Under the pieces are notes generated by a model. It saw only the letters and a program-made list of their open reading frames with translations. It was not told the DNA's origin and did not search any database. A DNA stretch of 64,000 bases from Lachnospiraceae bacterium (lineage in GTDB: Bacteria; Bacillota; Clostridia; Lachnospirales; Lachnospiraceae). Shown in pieces: positions 32,522 to 43,738 of the stretch. How positions within the stretch are numbered: position 1 is the stretch's first letter; the number at the start of each line of letters is the position of its first letter. The position numbers and the translations under genes are program-made. The DNA lies in NCBI GenBank assembly GCA_015057585.1, contig SVEF01000001.1, forward strand, positions 1 through 64,000. The letters are read 5' to 3'.

Positions 32522-33733
32522 ATGGGAAGAATGTTATTTTTTAAAAAGAAGAAGGAAATGAAGGAGCGGTTACCGCTCGGGCTTTATGTGCATATTCCGT
32601 TTTGTGTGAAAAAGTGCAGCTACTGCGACTTTTTATCTGCGCCGGCAACCGATTTGATGAAGGAGCAGTATGTGGAAGTGCTTTGTAAGGAAATCAGAGG
32701 ATATCGTGCCGTGGTTGCGGACTATGAGCTGAAAACGATTTATTTCGGCGGCGGAACTCCTTCCGTATTAAACAGTGTGCAGCTGGAAAAAGTGCTTTTG
32801 GCAATCCGGGATACCTTTTTTGTCGATGAGAAGACAGCGGAAATTACGATGGAGGTAAATCCGGGAACGGTAACGAAGGAGCGTCTTACCGCCTATCATG
32901 ACCTTGGCATTAACCGTTTGAGCATCGGGGTGCAGTCGGCGCACGATGCAGAACTGGAACTTTTGGGAAGAATCCATACCTTTGCACAGGCAAAGCAGTG
33001 CTATGCGTGGGCAAGAGAAGCCGGATTTAGAAACATCAGTCTGGATGTGATATCTGCACTTCCGAAACAGACCTTAGACGATTACAAAGAAACGCTGGAG
33101 GAACTGATTGCACTGAATCCGGAGCATATTTCCTCCTACAGTTTAATAATAGAAGAGGGGACTCCGTTTTACGAATGGTATTCCGAAGGTAAGGAGTTGG
33201 AAAGCACCCTGCCGGATGAGGATACCGACCGGGAAATGTATGCGTATACAAAGACGCGGTTAAGAGAGGCCGGCTACGAGCGTTATGAAATATCAAATTA
33301 TGCAAAGCCGGGGTTTGAGAGCAGGCACAATTCGTCCTATTGGACCGGAATTCCGTATATCGGTGCGGGGCTTGGCGCGTCGTCCCTGTTTACGAATGCC
33401 AGATATCATAATGAAAGTGATTTGCAAACCTACATGGCAGCAGTAAGTGCAGGAGAGGACATCCGCAGGGATATCGAACGCATGGTGGCAGCAGAGCAGA
33501 TGGAAGAATTTATGATGCTTGGTCTGCGTATGATGCAGGGAGTAAGTCGTGAGGAGTTTCAAAAGAGGTTCGGCTGTGCCATGGAGACGGTTTACGGACA
33601 GGCATTGAAAAAACTGGAGAGAAACGGTTTGATTACCGTATCCGGTGACCGGGTGGCATTGACAGAAACCGGAATTGATGTCAGCAATCAGGTATTTATG
33701 GAATTTATTCCGGAGGAGTTCGTGCGTCGCTAG
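32522..33733 (+). CDS. hemW: Radical SAM heme chaperone HemW
   Basis: A 403-residue protein. The opening L-Y-V-H-I-P-F-C with C-V-K-K-C-S-Y-C-D-F carries the radical SAM C-x3-C-x2-C motif plus the extra neighbouring residues of the HemN/HemW group; I-Y-F-G-G-G-T-P-S follows. The R-H-N-x-x-Y-W segment and the C-terminal winged-helix-like domain agree with HemW, which transfers heme, rather than with HemN. ATG codons at 32522 and 32531 are both possible; the second gives a shorter basic N-terminus. Confidence 0.92.
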   Translation: MGRMLFFKKKKEMKERLPLGLYVHIPFCVKKCSYCDFLSAPATDLMKEQYVEVLCKEIRGYRAVVADYELKTIYFGGGTPSVLNSVQLEKVLLAIRDTFFVDEKTAEITMEVNPGTVTKERLTAYHDLGINRLSIGVQSAHDAELELLGRIHTFAQAKQCYAWAREAGFRNISLDVISALPKQTLDDYKETLEELIALNPEHISSYSLIIEEGTPFYEWYSEGKELESTLPDEDTDREMYAYTKTRLREAGYERYEISNYAKPGFESRHNSSYWTGIPYIGAGLGASSLFTNARYHNESDLQTYMAAVSAGEDIRRDIERMVAAEQMEEFMMLGLRMMQGVSREEFQKRFGCAMETVYGQALKKLERNGLITVSGDRVALTETGIDVSNQVFMEFIPEEFVRR

Positions 33734-33781
33734 AGAATTCTTAAAAAACGATTAAAATAGGAAAAAATGAAAAGATAGCAC

Positions 33782-33810
33782 TTGACAATTTAAAGGTCAG
33801 GTGCTATTTT
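33782..33810 (+). promoter_or_regulatory. Sigma-A promoter of the hrcA-grpE-dnaK operon
   Basis: Perfect TTGACA (33782-33787) and TATTTT (33805-33810) are separated by 17 bases, just upstream of the CIRCE element. Confidence 0.7.
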
Positions 33811-33824
33811 ATGTACAGAACATA

Positions 33825-33851
33825 TTAGCACTCCAATGAATCGAGTGCTAA
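33825..33851 (+). promoter_or_regulatory. CIRCE operator (HrcA binding site)
   Basis: The exact consensus inverted repeat TTAGCACTC (33825-33833), a 9-base spacer and GAGTGCTAA (33843-33851). HrcA binds it and represses the operon until heat shock titrates GroE/HrcA. It lies at the start of the transcript of the hrcA operon. Confidence 0.97.
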
Positions 33852-33894
33852 CAACCAGGATGCAAGGTACGAAGTCAGTGCCCGGAGGAACCCT

Positions 33895-34917
33895 ATGGAA
33901 CAATTAGATGAGAGAAAACTGAAAATTTTACAGGCGATTATCAAAACCTATTTGGAGACCGGAGAACCGGTTGGTTCCAGAACGATTTCTAAGTTTACGG
34001 ATTTGAATTTAAGTTCCGCAACCATCCGTAATGAGATGGCAGATTTGGAAGAGATGGGTTACATCCTTCAGCCGCATACCTCCGCAGGACGTATTCCTTC
34101 GGATAAGGGATACCGCCTTTATGTTGATACCATGATGGAAACCAAGGAGCATGAAGTCGAAGAAATGAGAGCCTTCCTGATTGAGAAGGCAGACCGGATG
34201 GAAACACTCTTAGAGCAGATGACAAAGATGCTTGCCGTCAGCACAAACTATACAGCGATGGCAACGACACCGATGTACCGGAGTCGCAAGGTAAAGTTCT
34301 TGCAGTTGACAGAGGTGGATGCATCTCAGCTTTTGGCGATTATTGTAATCGAAGGTAACATTGTTAAGAACAAAATGATTACCACTTCGGTTCCGGTAGA
34401 TAAAGAGATGATTCTTAAGTTAAATATCCTGTTGAACACGTATCTGCAGGGCCTTGACTTATCGGAAATCAATCTGGACGTCATCAGCCAGATCAAACAG
34501 CAGTCGGAGGGGCTCGGCAATATTGTCAGTGATATTCTGGATGCGATTGCGCAGGCTATCAGTGAGGAGGATAAGGTAAAGGTCTACACCAGCGGTACGA
34601 CGAATATGTTAAAATACCCGGAACTCGGAGACCACGGCAGTGTGTCCCAGTTGCTGTATGCGTTGGAGGAGAAAAAAGAAATCACGGAGCTGATGCGGAA
34701 GGAGTCCGAGGACAGCAGTGAAATCCAGGTCTATATCGGAAACGAAACCACGGTGGAATCCATGAAGGATTGTTCGGTTGTCACGGCAACATACGAACTG
34801 ACCGACGGTGTATACGGAAAAATCGGTATTGTAGGACCAAAACGTATGGACTACGAAAAGGTAGTTTCAGCGTTAAAAACCATCCGCAGCCAGTTGGATG
34901 AAATATATAAGAAATAG
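33895..34917 (+). CDS. hrcA: Heat-inducible transcription repressor HrcA
   Basis: A 340-residue HrcA of normal length. The N-terminal winged helix shows L-D-E-R-K-L-K-I-L-Q-A-I-I and G-E-P-V-G-S-R-T-I-S; S-S-A-T-I-R-N-E-M-A-D-L-E-E-x-G-Y follows, then the central HrcA domain. It represses its own operon through the CIRCE element 44 bases upstream. The ATG has GGAGGAA at normal spacing. Confidence 0.97.
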   Translation: MEQLDERKLKILQAIIKTYLETGEPVGSRTISKFTDLNLSSATIRNEMADLEEMGYILQPHTSAGRIPSDKGYRLYVDTMMETKEHEVEEMRAFLIEKADRMETLLEQMTKMLAVSTNYTAMATTPMYRSRKVKFLQLTEVDASQLLAIIVIEGNIVKNKMITTSVPVDKEMILKLNILLNTYLQGLDLSEINLDVISQIKQQSEGLGNIVSDILDAIAQAISEEDKVKVYTSGTTNMLKYPELGDHGSVSQLLYALEEKKEITELMRKESEDSSEIQVYIGNETTVESMKDCSVVTATYELTDGVYGKIGIVGPKRMDYEKVVSALKTIRSQLDEIYKK

Positions 34918-34931
34918 AAAGAGGTCGTGGA

Positions 34932-35561
34932 ATGAACGCCAAGGAATTAGAAAACGAAGTAAAGAAAGACGTGACGGAAGAAGTGGCCGGGGAAACAACA
35001 GAAACTGCAGAAGCAGAAGAAACGGTGGCAGAAGAAAACGAAACTGCTGAAACTGCTGAGGCAGAAGAAACGGAAGCTTCCGGCGAGAAAAAGGGATTCT
35101 TTAAGAAAAAAGAAAAGAAAGACAAAAAGGATGAAAAAATCGAAGAATTAAACGACAGACTGATGCGTCAGATGGCAGAGTTTGACAACTTCAGAAAGCG
35201 TTCCGAACGTGAAAAGTCCCAGATGTTTGAAATCGGAGCAAAGGATATTGTAGAACGTATTCTTCCGGTGGTGGATAACATGGAACGCGGACTTGCTACG
35301 GTATCTCCGGAGGAACTGGAAGCAAATGCATTTGCCCAGGGGATGGAGAAAGTATATAAGCAGTTTATGACTGTACTGGAAGCAGCGGGCGTAAAGCCGA
35401 TTGAAGCGGTAGGCAATGAATTTAATCCGGATTTTCACAATGCCGTAATGCATGTGGAGGATGAATCCGTCGGAGAAAATATCGTTGTCGAAGAGTTTCA
35501 GAAGGGTTATATGTATAGAGAGAGCGTCGTAAGACATTCTATGGTTAAGGTAGCCAACTAA
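34932..35561 (+). CDS. grpE: Nucleotide exchange factor GrpE
   Basis: A 209-residue protein. The first 55 residues are very acidic and low in complexity; then comes the GrpE coiled coil and the C-terminal beta domain with P-V-V-D-N-M-E-R-G-L and F-N-P-x-x-H-x-A-V. GrpE releases ADP from DnaK. It lies 14 bases after hrcA and 35 before dnaK. Confidence 0.96.
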   Translation: MNAKELENEVKKDVTEEVAGETTETAEAEETVAEENETAETAEAEETEASGEKKGFFKKKEKKDKKDEKIEELNDRLMRQMAEFDNFRKRSEREKSQMFEIGAKDIVERILPVVDNMERGLATVSPEELEANAFAQGMEKVYKQFMTVLEAAGVKPIEAVGNEFNPDFHNAVMHVEDESVGENIVVEEFQKGYMYRESVVRHSMVKVAN

Positions 35562-35572
35562 ATTTATTTTAG

Positions 35573-37474
<1,902 letters not shown>

Positions 37475-37497
37475 TCTGTGTATCACAGCGTGAAAAC

Positions 37498-37526
37498 TTG
37501 CATTTTCAGGCAGATTATGATAAAAT
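37498..37526 (+). promoter_or_regulatory. Candidate sigma-A promoter of dnaJ
   Basis: TTGCAT (37498-37503) and TAAAAT (37521-37526) are separated by 17 bases in the dnaK-dnaJ gap. It would let dnaJ be made outside HrcA control. Confidence 0.45.
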
Positions 37527-37548
37527 CAATAGTCGCGTGAGCGATATG

Positions 37549-37579
37549 CATATAGGCAGTCATTCCGGCTGCCTATATG
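37549..37579 (+). promoter_or_regulatory. Strong hairpin between dnaK and dnaJ
   Basis: CATATAGGCAG (37549-37559) pairs perfectly with CTGCCTATATG (37569-37579), 11 pairs with a 9-base loop, and T-rich sequence follows. It could be a partial terminator or attenuator lowering dnaJ relative to dnaK, or an mRNA stabiliser. Confidence 0.55.
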
Positions 37580-37610
37580 TTCTTTGTATAAAATGATTAG
37601 GTGATGAAAG

Positions 37611-38810
37611 ATGGCAGAGAATAAAAGAGATTACTATGAAGTCTTAGGTGTTTCCAAGGGAGCATCCGATGACGAACTGAAAAAAGCATATCGTCAGGTG
37701 GCTAAAAAATATCATCCGGACATGAATCCGGGCGATAAAGAGGCAGAAGCCAAGTTTAAGGAAGCTTCGGAAGCGTATGGCGTGTTGAGTGACCCGGAAA
37801 AACGCCGTCAGTATGACCAGTTCGGTCATGCGGCATTTGAGCAGGGCGGCATGGGAGCCGGCGGTTTTGATTTCTCCGGTGACATGAGTGACCTGTTTGG
37901 TAATTTTGGTGACATTTTTGGCGACTTGTTTGGTATGGGCGGCGGAAGAAGCCGTAGTAATACCGGTCCGATGAAGGGAGCCAATGTACGTGCCGGAATC
38001 CGCATCAAATTTGAAGAAGCGGTATTCGGTACAAAAAAAGAATTGGATTTGAATTTAAAAGAAGAATGTAATACCTGTCACGGCAGCGGAGCAAAGCCGG
38101 GGTCCACACCGGAAACCTGTTCTAAGTGTGGCGGACGTGGTCAGGTTGTATATAGACAGCAGACATTATTCGGCATGACACAGAGTGTGCAGGCATGTCC
38201 GGATTGTCGCGGTACCGGAAAAATTATTAAGGAAAGATGTACGGATTGCCGTGGCGAGGGTTATGTGACGGTCAGAAAGAAAATCGAAGTGGATATCCCG
38301 GCCGGGATTGACAACGGACAGAGCATCCGTATCCGCGGAAAAGGAGAACCTGGTGTACGCGGAGGAGAACGTGGTGATTTGTTGGTTGAAGTGGGTGTAA
38401 GTACACATCCAACGTTCCGTAGAGACGAAATGGATATTTTTTCGACAGTTCCGCTTTCTTTCACGACGGCTGCCCTGGGTGGAGACATCCGCATCAGCAC
38501 GGTAGACGGAGATGTATTGTATACGGTAGCACCGGGAACCCAAACAGAAACGAAAGTACGTTTGAGAGGAAAAGGTGTTCCGTCGCTTAGAAATAAGCAG
38601 GTACGTGGTGACCACTATGTGACGCTTGTGGTGCAGGTACCGACGAAACTGACTTCCGAACAGAAATCGCTGTTAAAGCAATTAGAGGCAAGTTTTAAGG
38701 GAGAATCCGTGACACCGTCCGGAGAAGAGACAGAAAAGAAACCCGAGAAAAAAGGAATGAAAAAAAGAGTCGAGGAGTTTTTTGAAAATCTGGTAGACGA
38801 TGATAAATAA
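37611..38810 (+). CDS. dnaJ: Chaperone DnaJ (Hsp40)
   Basis: A 399-residue DnaJ with all domains. The J domain shows Y-H-P-D-M-N (HPD), a Gly/Phe region follows (about 75-115), then four zinc motifs: [24 protein letters not shown] and C-T-D-C-R-G-E-G, then the C-terminal beta domains and an extra Lys/Glu-rich tail of about 35 residues. It delivers clients to DnaK. A promoter and hairpin lie upstream, and a terminator downstream. Confidence 0.97.
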   Translation: MAENKRDYYEVLGVSKGASDDELKKAYRQVAKKYHPDMNPGDKEAEAKFKEASEAYGVLSDPEKRRQYDQFGHAAFEQGGMGAGGFDFSGDMSDLFGNFGDIFGDLFGMGGGRSRSNTGPMKGANVRAGIRIKFEEAVFGTKKELDLNLKEECNTCHGSGAKPGSTPETCSKCGGRGQVVYRQQTLFGMTQSVQACPDCRGTGKIIKERCTDCRGEGYVTVRKKIEVDIPAGIDNGQSIRIRGKGEPGVRGGERGDLLVEVGVSTHPTFRRDEMDIFSTVPLSFTTAALGGDIRISTVDGDVLYTVAPGTQTETKVRLRGKGVPSLRNKQVRGDHYVTLVVQVPTKLTSEQKSLLKQLEASFKGESVTPSGEETEKKPEKKGMKKRVEEFFENLVDDDK

Positions 38811-38821
38811 GTCATAAAAAG

Positions 38822-38855
38822 CAGAGTGGCACAAAAAATGTGCCAGTCTGTTTTT
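38822..38855 (+). terminator. Terminator of the hrcA-dnaJ operon
   Basis: TGGCACA (38827-38833) pairs with TGTGCCA (38839-38845), extended by outer CAG/CTG pairing, and TTTTT follows on the plus strand. It lies between dnaJ and prmA. Confidence 0.75.
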
Positions 38856-38892
38856 GTGCGTTTATAGAACAAGGAAAAATGAGGATAAAACT

Positions 38893-39834
38893 ATGAAATG
38901 GAAGAAAATATCGTTTGAAACCACAACCGAAGCCGTTGACTTGGTAAGTGCGATGTTGGATGAACTCGGCATTAGTGGGATTGAAATTGAGGACAATATT
39001 CAGTTGTCGGAGGAGGATAAAAAGAAGATGTTTATCGACTTTTTGCCGGAACTTCCGGAGGATGAAGGGAAGGCAAAGGTCAGTTTTTATCTGGAGGAAG
39101 AGGACGACGTAACGGAAATGCTGGATGCAGTGCGTGCCGGACTTTTTGAACTGGATGCATTTATTTACACCGGAGAAAAAATATTTGAACTTTCCGAAAC
39201 AGAGGATACGGACTGGGTTGATAATTGGAAGGCCTTTTTTAAGCCGTTCCGTGTGGATGATACGATTGTAATCAAGCCGACATGGGAAGAACTCACAGAG
39301 ACAAAAGAAGGCGATATGGTGATTGAGATTGATCCGGGAACCGCCTTTGGAACAGGTTCCCACGAGACGACCAAACTTTGTATCCTGAATTTGAAGAAAT
39401 ATCAGAAAAATGGTGACCGGGTGCTTGATTTAGGTTGCGGTAGCGGTATTTTATCCATTGCAGCAAAAAAATTAGGAGCGTCCTATGTGGCGGGAACGGA
39501 TATTGATGTCAATGCGGTAAAGGCTTCCGGAGAAAATGCTGTGCAGAACGACGTAGAAGCGGACTTTTACCTCAGCAATGTTTTAGAAGATGCAGAAGGC
39601 AGAAAAAAGCTCGGAAATGATTATGATGTTGTCGTTGCAAATATTTTGGCAGATGTTATTATTCCGCTGTCAAAAATTGCCGGTGAGTTTATGAAACCGG
39701 GTGCTTTCTTTATCAGTTCCGGTATTATCCACCTGAAGGCAGAAGAAGTAAAGGAAGCGTTGCTTGCAAACGGATTTGAAATTGTAGAAGTGACACAGAT
39801 GGGAGACTGGTACTCCTATGTGGCCAGGAAATAA
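38893..39834 (+). CDS. prmA: Ribosomal protein L11 methyltransferase PrmA
   Basis: A 313-residue enzyme with an N-terminal substrate-recognition domain and a SAM domain: G-T-A-F-G-T-G-S-H-E-T-T, V-L-D-L-G-C-G-S-G-I-L-S-I-A and V-A-N-I-L-A-D. It trimethylates L11. The frame opens at 38854, but the start at 38893 matches the family and has GAGGA at normal distance. prmA after dnaJ is the usual order in Firmicutes. Confidence 0.95.
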   Translation: MKWKKISFETTTEAVDLVSAMLDELGISGIEIEDNIQLSEEDKKKMFIDFLPELPEDEGKAKVSFYLEEEDDVTEMLDAVRAGLFELDAFIYTGEKIFELSETEDTDWVDNWKAFFKPFRVDDTIVIKPTWEELTETKEGDMVIEIDPGTAFGTGSHETTKLCILNLKKYQKNGDRVLDLGCGSGILSIAAKKLGASYVAGTDIDVNAVKASGENAVQNDVEADFYLSNVLEDAEGRKKLGNDYDVVVANILADVIIPLSKIAGEFMKPGAFFISSGIIHLKAEEVKEALLANGFEIVEVTQMGDWYSYVARK

Positions 39835-39852
39835 AAAGGATGGGAAGAGACT

Positions 39853-41091
39853 ATGAACTATAAAGAGAGAAGAGAGCGGGTAGCTGAGGCTATGGGAAAA
39901 GGCAGTATGCTGATTTTGTATTCCGGAGAAGCGGTGCATATCAGCGCAGACGCATATCAGCGTTTTGAAGTAAACCGTCAGTTTTTTTATCTGACCGGAA
40001 TCCGTAGAAGCAATATGGCACTCGTGATTGATACTTGCGGAGTAAAGACCGAGGAAACCTTGTTTATTGAACCAATCGATCCGGCTGTGGAACGCTGGGT
40101 AGGGAAAAAGATGACAAAGGATGAAGCGCAGGAAGTCAGTGGAATCGAGCAGATTCGCATGATTGACGGAATTACCAATGCTATTAATATGATTATGACG
40201 AGAAAACTTCCGAAGAAGGTGTATTTTGATACGTACCGTCACGGCATGAAGGATTTGCCGGATTACAATCTGGTGCGTGCCAATGAATTCATTGTGGCCT
40301 ATCCTGGTGTTGCAGTAGAGAATATCTATCCGGTAGTGGCGGCACTCCGTATGGTCAAGAGTAAGGAAGAAATTGAAGTAATGAAAAAAGCAGTTGATGT
40401 GACAAGGGAAGCGCTTGAACATGTGTTGCAGACTTTAAAGCCGGGCATGATGGAATATCAGGTACAGGCAGAGTTTGAGTATAAGGTAAAGGCGCAGGGA
40501 GCGGATGGTATGGCATTTCCAACGATTGCCGGGTCCGGAAGCAACGGCACCATGCTTCATTATGAGACAAATCACGCAAGATGTGAGGAAAATACACTGA
40601 TTCTGTTGGATCTGGGTGCAAGAGTGGAAGGCTATAATGCGGACATTACAAGAACTTATCCGGTGAGTGGCAGGTTTACTGACCGTCAGAAAGAAATATA
40701 TAACGTGGTCCTTAAGGCCAATCAGGAAATCACAGTTATGGCAAAGCCGGGCCTGACATTGGCAGAACTGAACAATCACTGCAAAAAGGTGTTGGCAGAG
40801 GGACTGATAATGCTGGGGTTAATCGAAAAAGAAGAGGAAGTGGGCAGGTACTACATGCATGGCGTTTCCCACCATCTCGGAATTGACGTACATGATGTGA
40901 CTGTGCCGGAAAAGGCAAAGCTGGAGCCGGGTATGGTAATTACCAACGAGCCGGGACTTTATATTGACGAAGAGGCGATTGGTATCCGTATCGAGGATGA
41001 TTTGCTGATTACGGAGACCGGCTGCGAGGTGTTGTCCAAAGATATTATCCGTACAGCAGAAGAGATTGAAGAGAGAATGAAGGGCAGATAA
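39853..41091 (+). CDS. M24B family Xaa-Pro aminopeptidase
   Basis: A 412-residue pita-bread metallopeptidase. The N-terminal aminopeptidase P domain is followed by the catalytic domain, in which the metal ligands are all seen: L-L-D-L-G-A, N-A-D-I-T-R-T, H-H-L-G-I-D-V-H-D, N-E-P-G-L-Y and R-I-E-D-D. It removes N-terminal residues that precede proline in the cytoplasm. It lies 18 bases after prmA, and the next gene starts one base after its stop. Confidence 0.93.
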   Translation: MNYKERRERVAEAMGKGSMLILYSGEAVHISADAYQRFEVNRQFFYLTGIRRSNMALVIDTCGVKTEETLFIEPIDPAVERWVGKKMTKDEAQEVSGIEQIRMIDGITNAINMIMTRKLPKKVYFDTYRHGMKDLPDYNLVRANEFIVAYPGVAVENIYPVVAALRMVKSKEEIEVMKKAVDVTREALEHVLQTLKPGMMEYQVQAEFEYKVKAQGADGMAFPTIAGSGSNGTMLHYETNHARCEENTLILLDLGARVEGYNADITRTYPVSGRFTDRQKEIYNVVLKANQEITVMAKPGLTLAELNNHCKKVLAEGLIMLGLIEKEEEVGRYYMHGVSHHLGIDVHDVTVPEKAKLEPGMVITNEPGLYIDEEAIGIRIEDDLLITETGCEVLSKDIIRTAEEIEERMKGR

Positions 41092-41092
41092 G

Positions 41093-41740
41093 ATGAACAT
41101 TGATACCTTTGTATTTATCATGGAGATAATCGGAACGATTGCTTTTGCTTCTGCAGGAGCAATGGTTGCCGTAGAAAAAGAGATGGATTTACTTGGTGTA
41201 TGCGTGCTGGGTATGACGACGGCGGTCGGAGGAGGGATGATCCGTGACCTGATTTTAGGGGTGAATCCTCCGGTCATGTTTCAAAATCCGGTATATGCGC
41301 TGGTTGCCATTGCCTTTTCGATGCTTGTTTTCATAGTTGCTTATTATAATCATAAGTTGCAGGAGAGTAAACTTTATGTGGCGTATGACCGCCTGATGTT
41401 AGTATGTGATGCACTTGGACTGGCGATTTTTACGGTTGTCGGTGTAAATGCGGCATGGAATATGGAATACGAAACCACCACTTTTTTACAAATTTTTGTT
41501 GGTGTGCTGACCGGCGTGGGAGGTGGTGTGCTTCGGGATGTTATGGCAGGGAATACACCGTATATTTTTGTAAAACACATCTATGCAAGTGCATCCATTA
41601 TCGGTGCAGTTGTTACGATCGTCCTGATGAATTTTTTTGGGGAACTGACAGGAATGATTGCCGGTGCCGTAATTGTTTTTGTAATTCGTATTTTTGCTGC
41701 GTACTTTAAGTGGAATCTTCCGCGAATCAGAAAGGATTAG
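41093..41740 (+). CDS. TRIC-type cation channel family protein (YadS/UPF0126)
   Basis: A 215-residue membrane protein with about seven helices in two similar halves. The duplicated signature appears as V-G-G-G-M-I-R-D-L-I-L-G and V-G-G-G-V-L-R-D-V-M-A-G. Bacterial members form trimeric cation channels in structural studies; others were suggested to carry glycine. It overlaps nothing but follows the M24 gene by one base, so translation is probably coupled. Confidence 0.88.
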   Translation: MNIDTFVFIMEIIGTIAFASAGAMVAVEKEMDLLGVCVLGMTTAVGGGMIRDLILGVNPPVMFQNPVYALVAIAFSMLVFIVAYYNHKLQESKLYVAYDRLMLVCDALGLAIFTVVGVNAAWNMEYETTTFLQIFVGVLTGVGGGVLRDVMAGNTPYIFVKHIYASASIIGAVVTIVLMNFFGELTGMIAGAVIVFVIRIFAAYFKWNLPRIRKD

Positions 41741-41742
41741 TT

Positions 41743-42501
41743 ATGCATTGTTTTTACTGTGAAGAGAAGAATGTAACAGAGGGGGCCATCCGGATTACCG
41801 GTTCGGATGTCAATCATATTAAAAATGTGCTCCGCATGCGGGCAGGAGAACCATTGACGGTTTGTGACGGAACGGGAATGGAATATTCCTGCGAAATTAC
41901 AGAATTTTTGGCGGACGAGGTCGTTCTTAGAATTCTTAAAAAGGCAAAAGCACAGACGGAACTTACCACACGTCTGGTGTTATATCAGGGTCTTCCGAAG
42001 AAAGATAAAATGGAATTGATTATTCAGAAAGCAGTGGAACTTGGCGCGGCGGAAATTGTACCCGTAATGACAAAGCGGTGTATTGTAAAACTGGAAGATG
42101 ATAAAAAAGAGGCAAAAAAACTGGAACGGTGGCAGGCAATTGCGGAAAGTGCGGCAAAACAGTCCGGGAGGGCTGTGATACCGGCGGTAACCAGAGTGAT
42201 GTCGTATAGAGAAGCTTTAAAAAGAGCAAAAGAAAACGGTATGGGACTGATTCCGTACGAATGTGCGGCGGGGATGAAATCTCTGAAAGAGGCAGCATCG
42301 CAGGCAGCAGATCAGGCAACGGTTTCCATATTTATCGGCCCGGAGGGCGGATTTGAAGAGGCAGAAGTTGAAGCGGCAAAGGAGCATGGCATTGTTCCTG
42401 TGTCGCTGGGAAAGAGAATTTTACGCACAGAGACGGCAGGGTTTACTACGTTGTCAATTTTGATGTATGAGATAGAATGTGCGACGGAAATGAAGGAATA
42501 G
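41743..42501 (+). CDS. rsmE: 16S rRNA (uracil1498-N3)-methyltransferase RsmE
   Basis: A 252-residue SPOUT methyltransferase. An N-terminal PUA-like domain (I-x-G-S-D-V-N-H-I-x-N-V-L-R-M) is followed by the knot with I-G-P-E-G-G-F-E-E-A-E and S-L-G-K-R-I-L-R-T-E-T-A. The frame opens at 41710 inside the channel gene; the ATG at 41743 with AAAGGA upstream fits the family start. It lies 2 bases after the channel gene and 9 before the desulfurase. Confidence 0.94.
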   Translation: MHCFYCEEKNVTEGAIRITGSDVNHIKNVLRMRAGEPLTVCDGTGMEYSCEITEFLADEVVLRILKKAKAQTELTTRLVLYQGLPKKDKMELIIQKAVELGAAEIVPVMTKRCIVKLEDDKKEAKKLERWQAIAESAAKQSGRAVIPAVTRVMSYREALKRAKENGMGLIPYECAAGMKSLKEAASQAADQATVSIFIGPEGGFEEAEVEAAKEHGIVPVSLGKRILRTETAGFTTLSILMYEIECATEMKE

Positions 42502-42510
42502 GAAAAGAAA

Positions 42511-43674
42511 ATGGAAGCATATTTAGATAATGCAGCTACTACAAAGGTAAGTACAGCTGTTTTGGAAAAAATGAATCAGGTGTATGTTACGGATTTCGGA
42601 AATCCGTCCTCCATGCATAAAAAAGGAATGGAAGCAGAACAGTATATTAAAGAATCCAAACAAAAAATAGCCGGTATCTTAAAGTGTGAGCCGTCAGAAA
42701 TCATTTTTACCTCCGGAGGGACCGAGTCAAATAATATGGCGCTTATCGGTACGGCACTTGCAAACCGTCGTACCGGAAATCACATTATTACGACACGGAT
42801 TGAGCATGCATCCGTGTATGAACCATTGCTTTTTTTGGAGGAAATGGGATTTCGGGTTACGTTTGTTCCGGTGGATGCGGAAGGAAGAGTGGATGTGGAT
42901 GCACTGGTAGAAGCAGTATGTGACGAAACGATTTTGGTTTCTGTTATGTATGTAAATAATGAGATTGGCAGTATTGAGCCGATTGCAGAAATTGCAAAAA
43001 AAATCAAGGAAAAAAAGAAAGATTTGTTATTTCATGTGGATGCGATTCAGGCATTCGGTAAGATGAAAATCCAGCCGGCGAGAGAAGGAATTGACTTGCT
43101 CAGTGTCAGCGGACATAAGATCCACGGACCGAAGGGCAGCGGATTTTTATATGTGAAGAACAAAACAAAAATACGTCCGGTCCTTTACGGGGGAGGACAG
43201 GAACGAGGAATGCGTTCCGGTACGGAAAATGTCCCGGCAATTGCGGGAATCGGACAGGCATCTGCAGATATGTATGCGTCGTTGGAAAAGAACCGGGCGC
43301 ATTTGTTCGAATTGAAGAAAGCATTGGCGGCCCGCTTTGCTGTGATGCCGGATGTGACGGTGAACGCGGTTCCGGAAGAAGGAATTGAGGCTACGGCACC
43401 ACATGTGCTGAGTGCAAGTTTTTTGGGTGTCCGGAGCGAGGTTTTATTACACGCACTCGAGGAAAAGGGTGTGTACGTGTCTGCAGGTTCGGCATGTTCT
43501 TCCAATCATCCGGATATCAGCGGCACATTGGTTGCCATTGGTGTGAAAAAGGAACTTTTGGATTCAACACTCCGATTCAGTTTTTCCGTAGAGACAACGC
43601 GGGAAGAAGTGGAATATGCGGCAGACTGTGTGGAAGAGCTACTTCCGAGACTTCGCCGTTTCTTTAGAAAATAA
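42511..43674 (+). CDS. Cysteine desulfurase (NifS/IscS family)
   Basis: A 387-residue PLP enzyme. The start Y-L-D-N-A-A-T-T, the PLP lysine in S-G-H-K-I-H-G-P-K-G and the sulfur-carrying Cys in S-A-G-S-A-C-S-S are all present. It takes sulfur from cysteine as persulfide. ThiI lies downstream beyond a GGDEF gene, so it probably supplies sulfur for tRNA 4-thiouridine, like the NifZ-ThiI pair of B. subtilis (inference from neighbours). Confidence 0.92.
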   Translation: MEAYLDNAATTKVSTAVLEKMNQVYVTDFGNPSSMHKKGMEAEQYIKESKQKIAGILKCEPSEIIFTSGGTESNNMALIGTALANRRTGNHIITTRIEHASVYEPLLFLEEMGFRVTFVPVDAEGRVDVDALVEAVCDETILVSVMYVNNEIGSIEPIAEIAKKIKEKKKDLLFHVDAIQAFGKMKIQPAREGIDLLSVSGHKIHGPKGSGFLYVKNKTKIRPVLYGGGQERGMRSGTENVPAIAGIGQASADMYASLEKNRAHLFELKKALAARFAVMPDVTVNAVPEEGIEATAPHVLSASFLGVRSEVLLHALEEKGVYVSAGSACSSNHPDISGTLVAIGVKKELLDSTLRFSFSVETTREEVEYAADCVEELLPRLRRFFRK

Positions 43675-43703
43675 TTGTTATTTTATAGAGGTCATGATAT
43701 AAT
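43675..43703 (+). promoter_or_regulatory. Sigma-A promoter of the TPR-GGDEF gene
   Basis: TTGTTA (43675-43680) and a perfect TATAAT (43698-43703) are separated by 17 bases; a second TATAAT overlaps at 43703-43708. The -35 box overlaps the end of the desulfurase gene. Confidence 0.65.
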
Positions 43704-43738
43704 ATAATGAACTCATAGTGTGCAAAAAGGAGCAGAGG

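Noticed and set aside
39670..40422. 250-codon minus-strand frame
   Set aside because: It is antisense to prmA and the M24 peptidase, both well supported, and has no family features.
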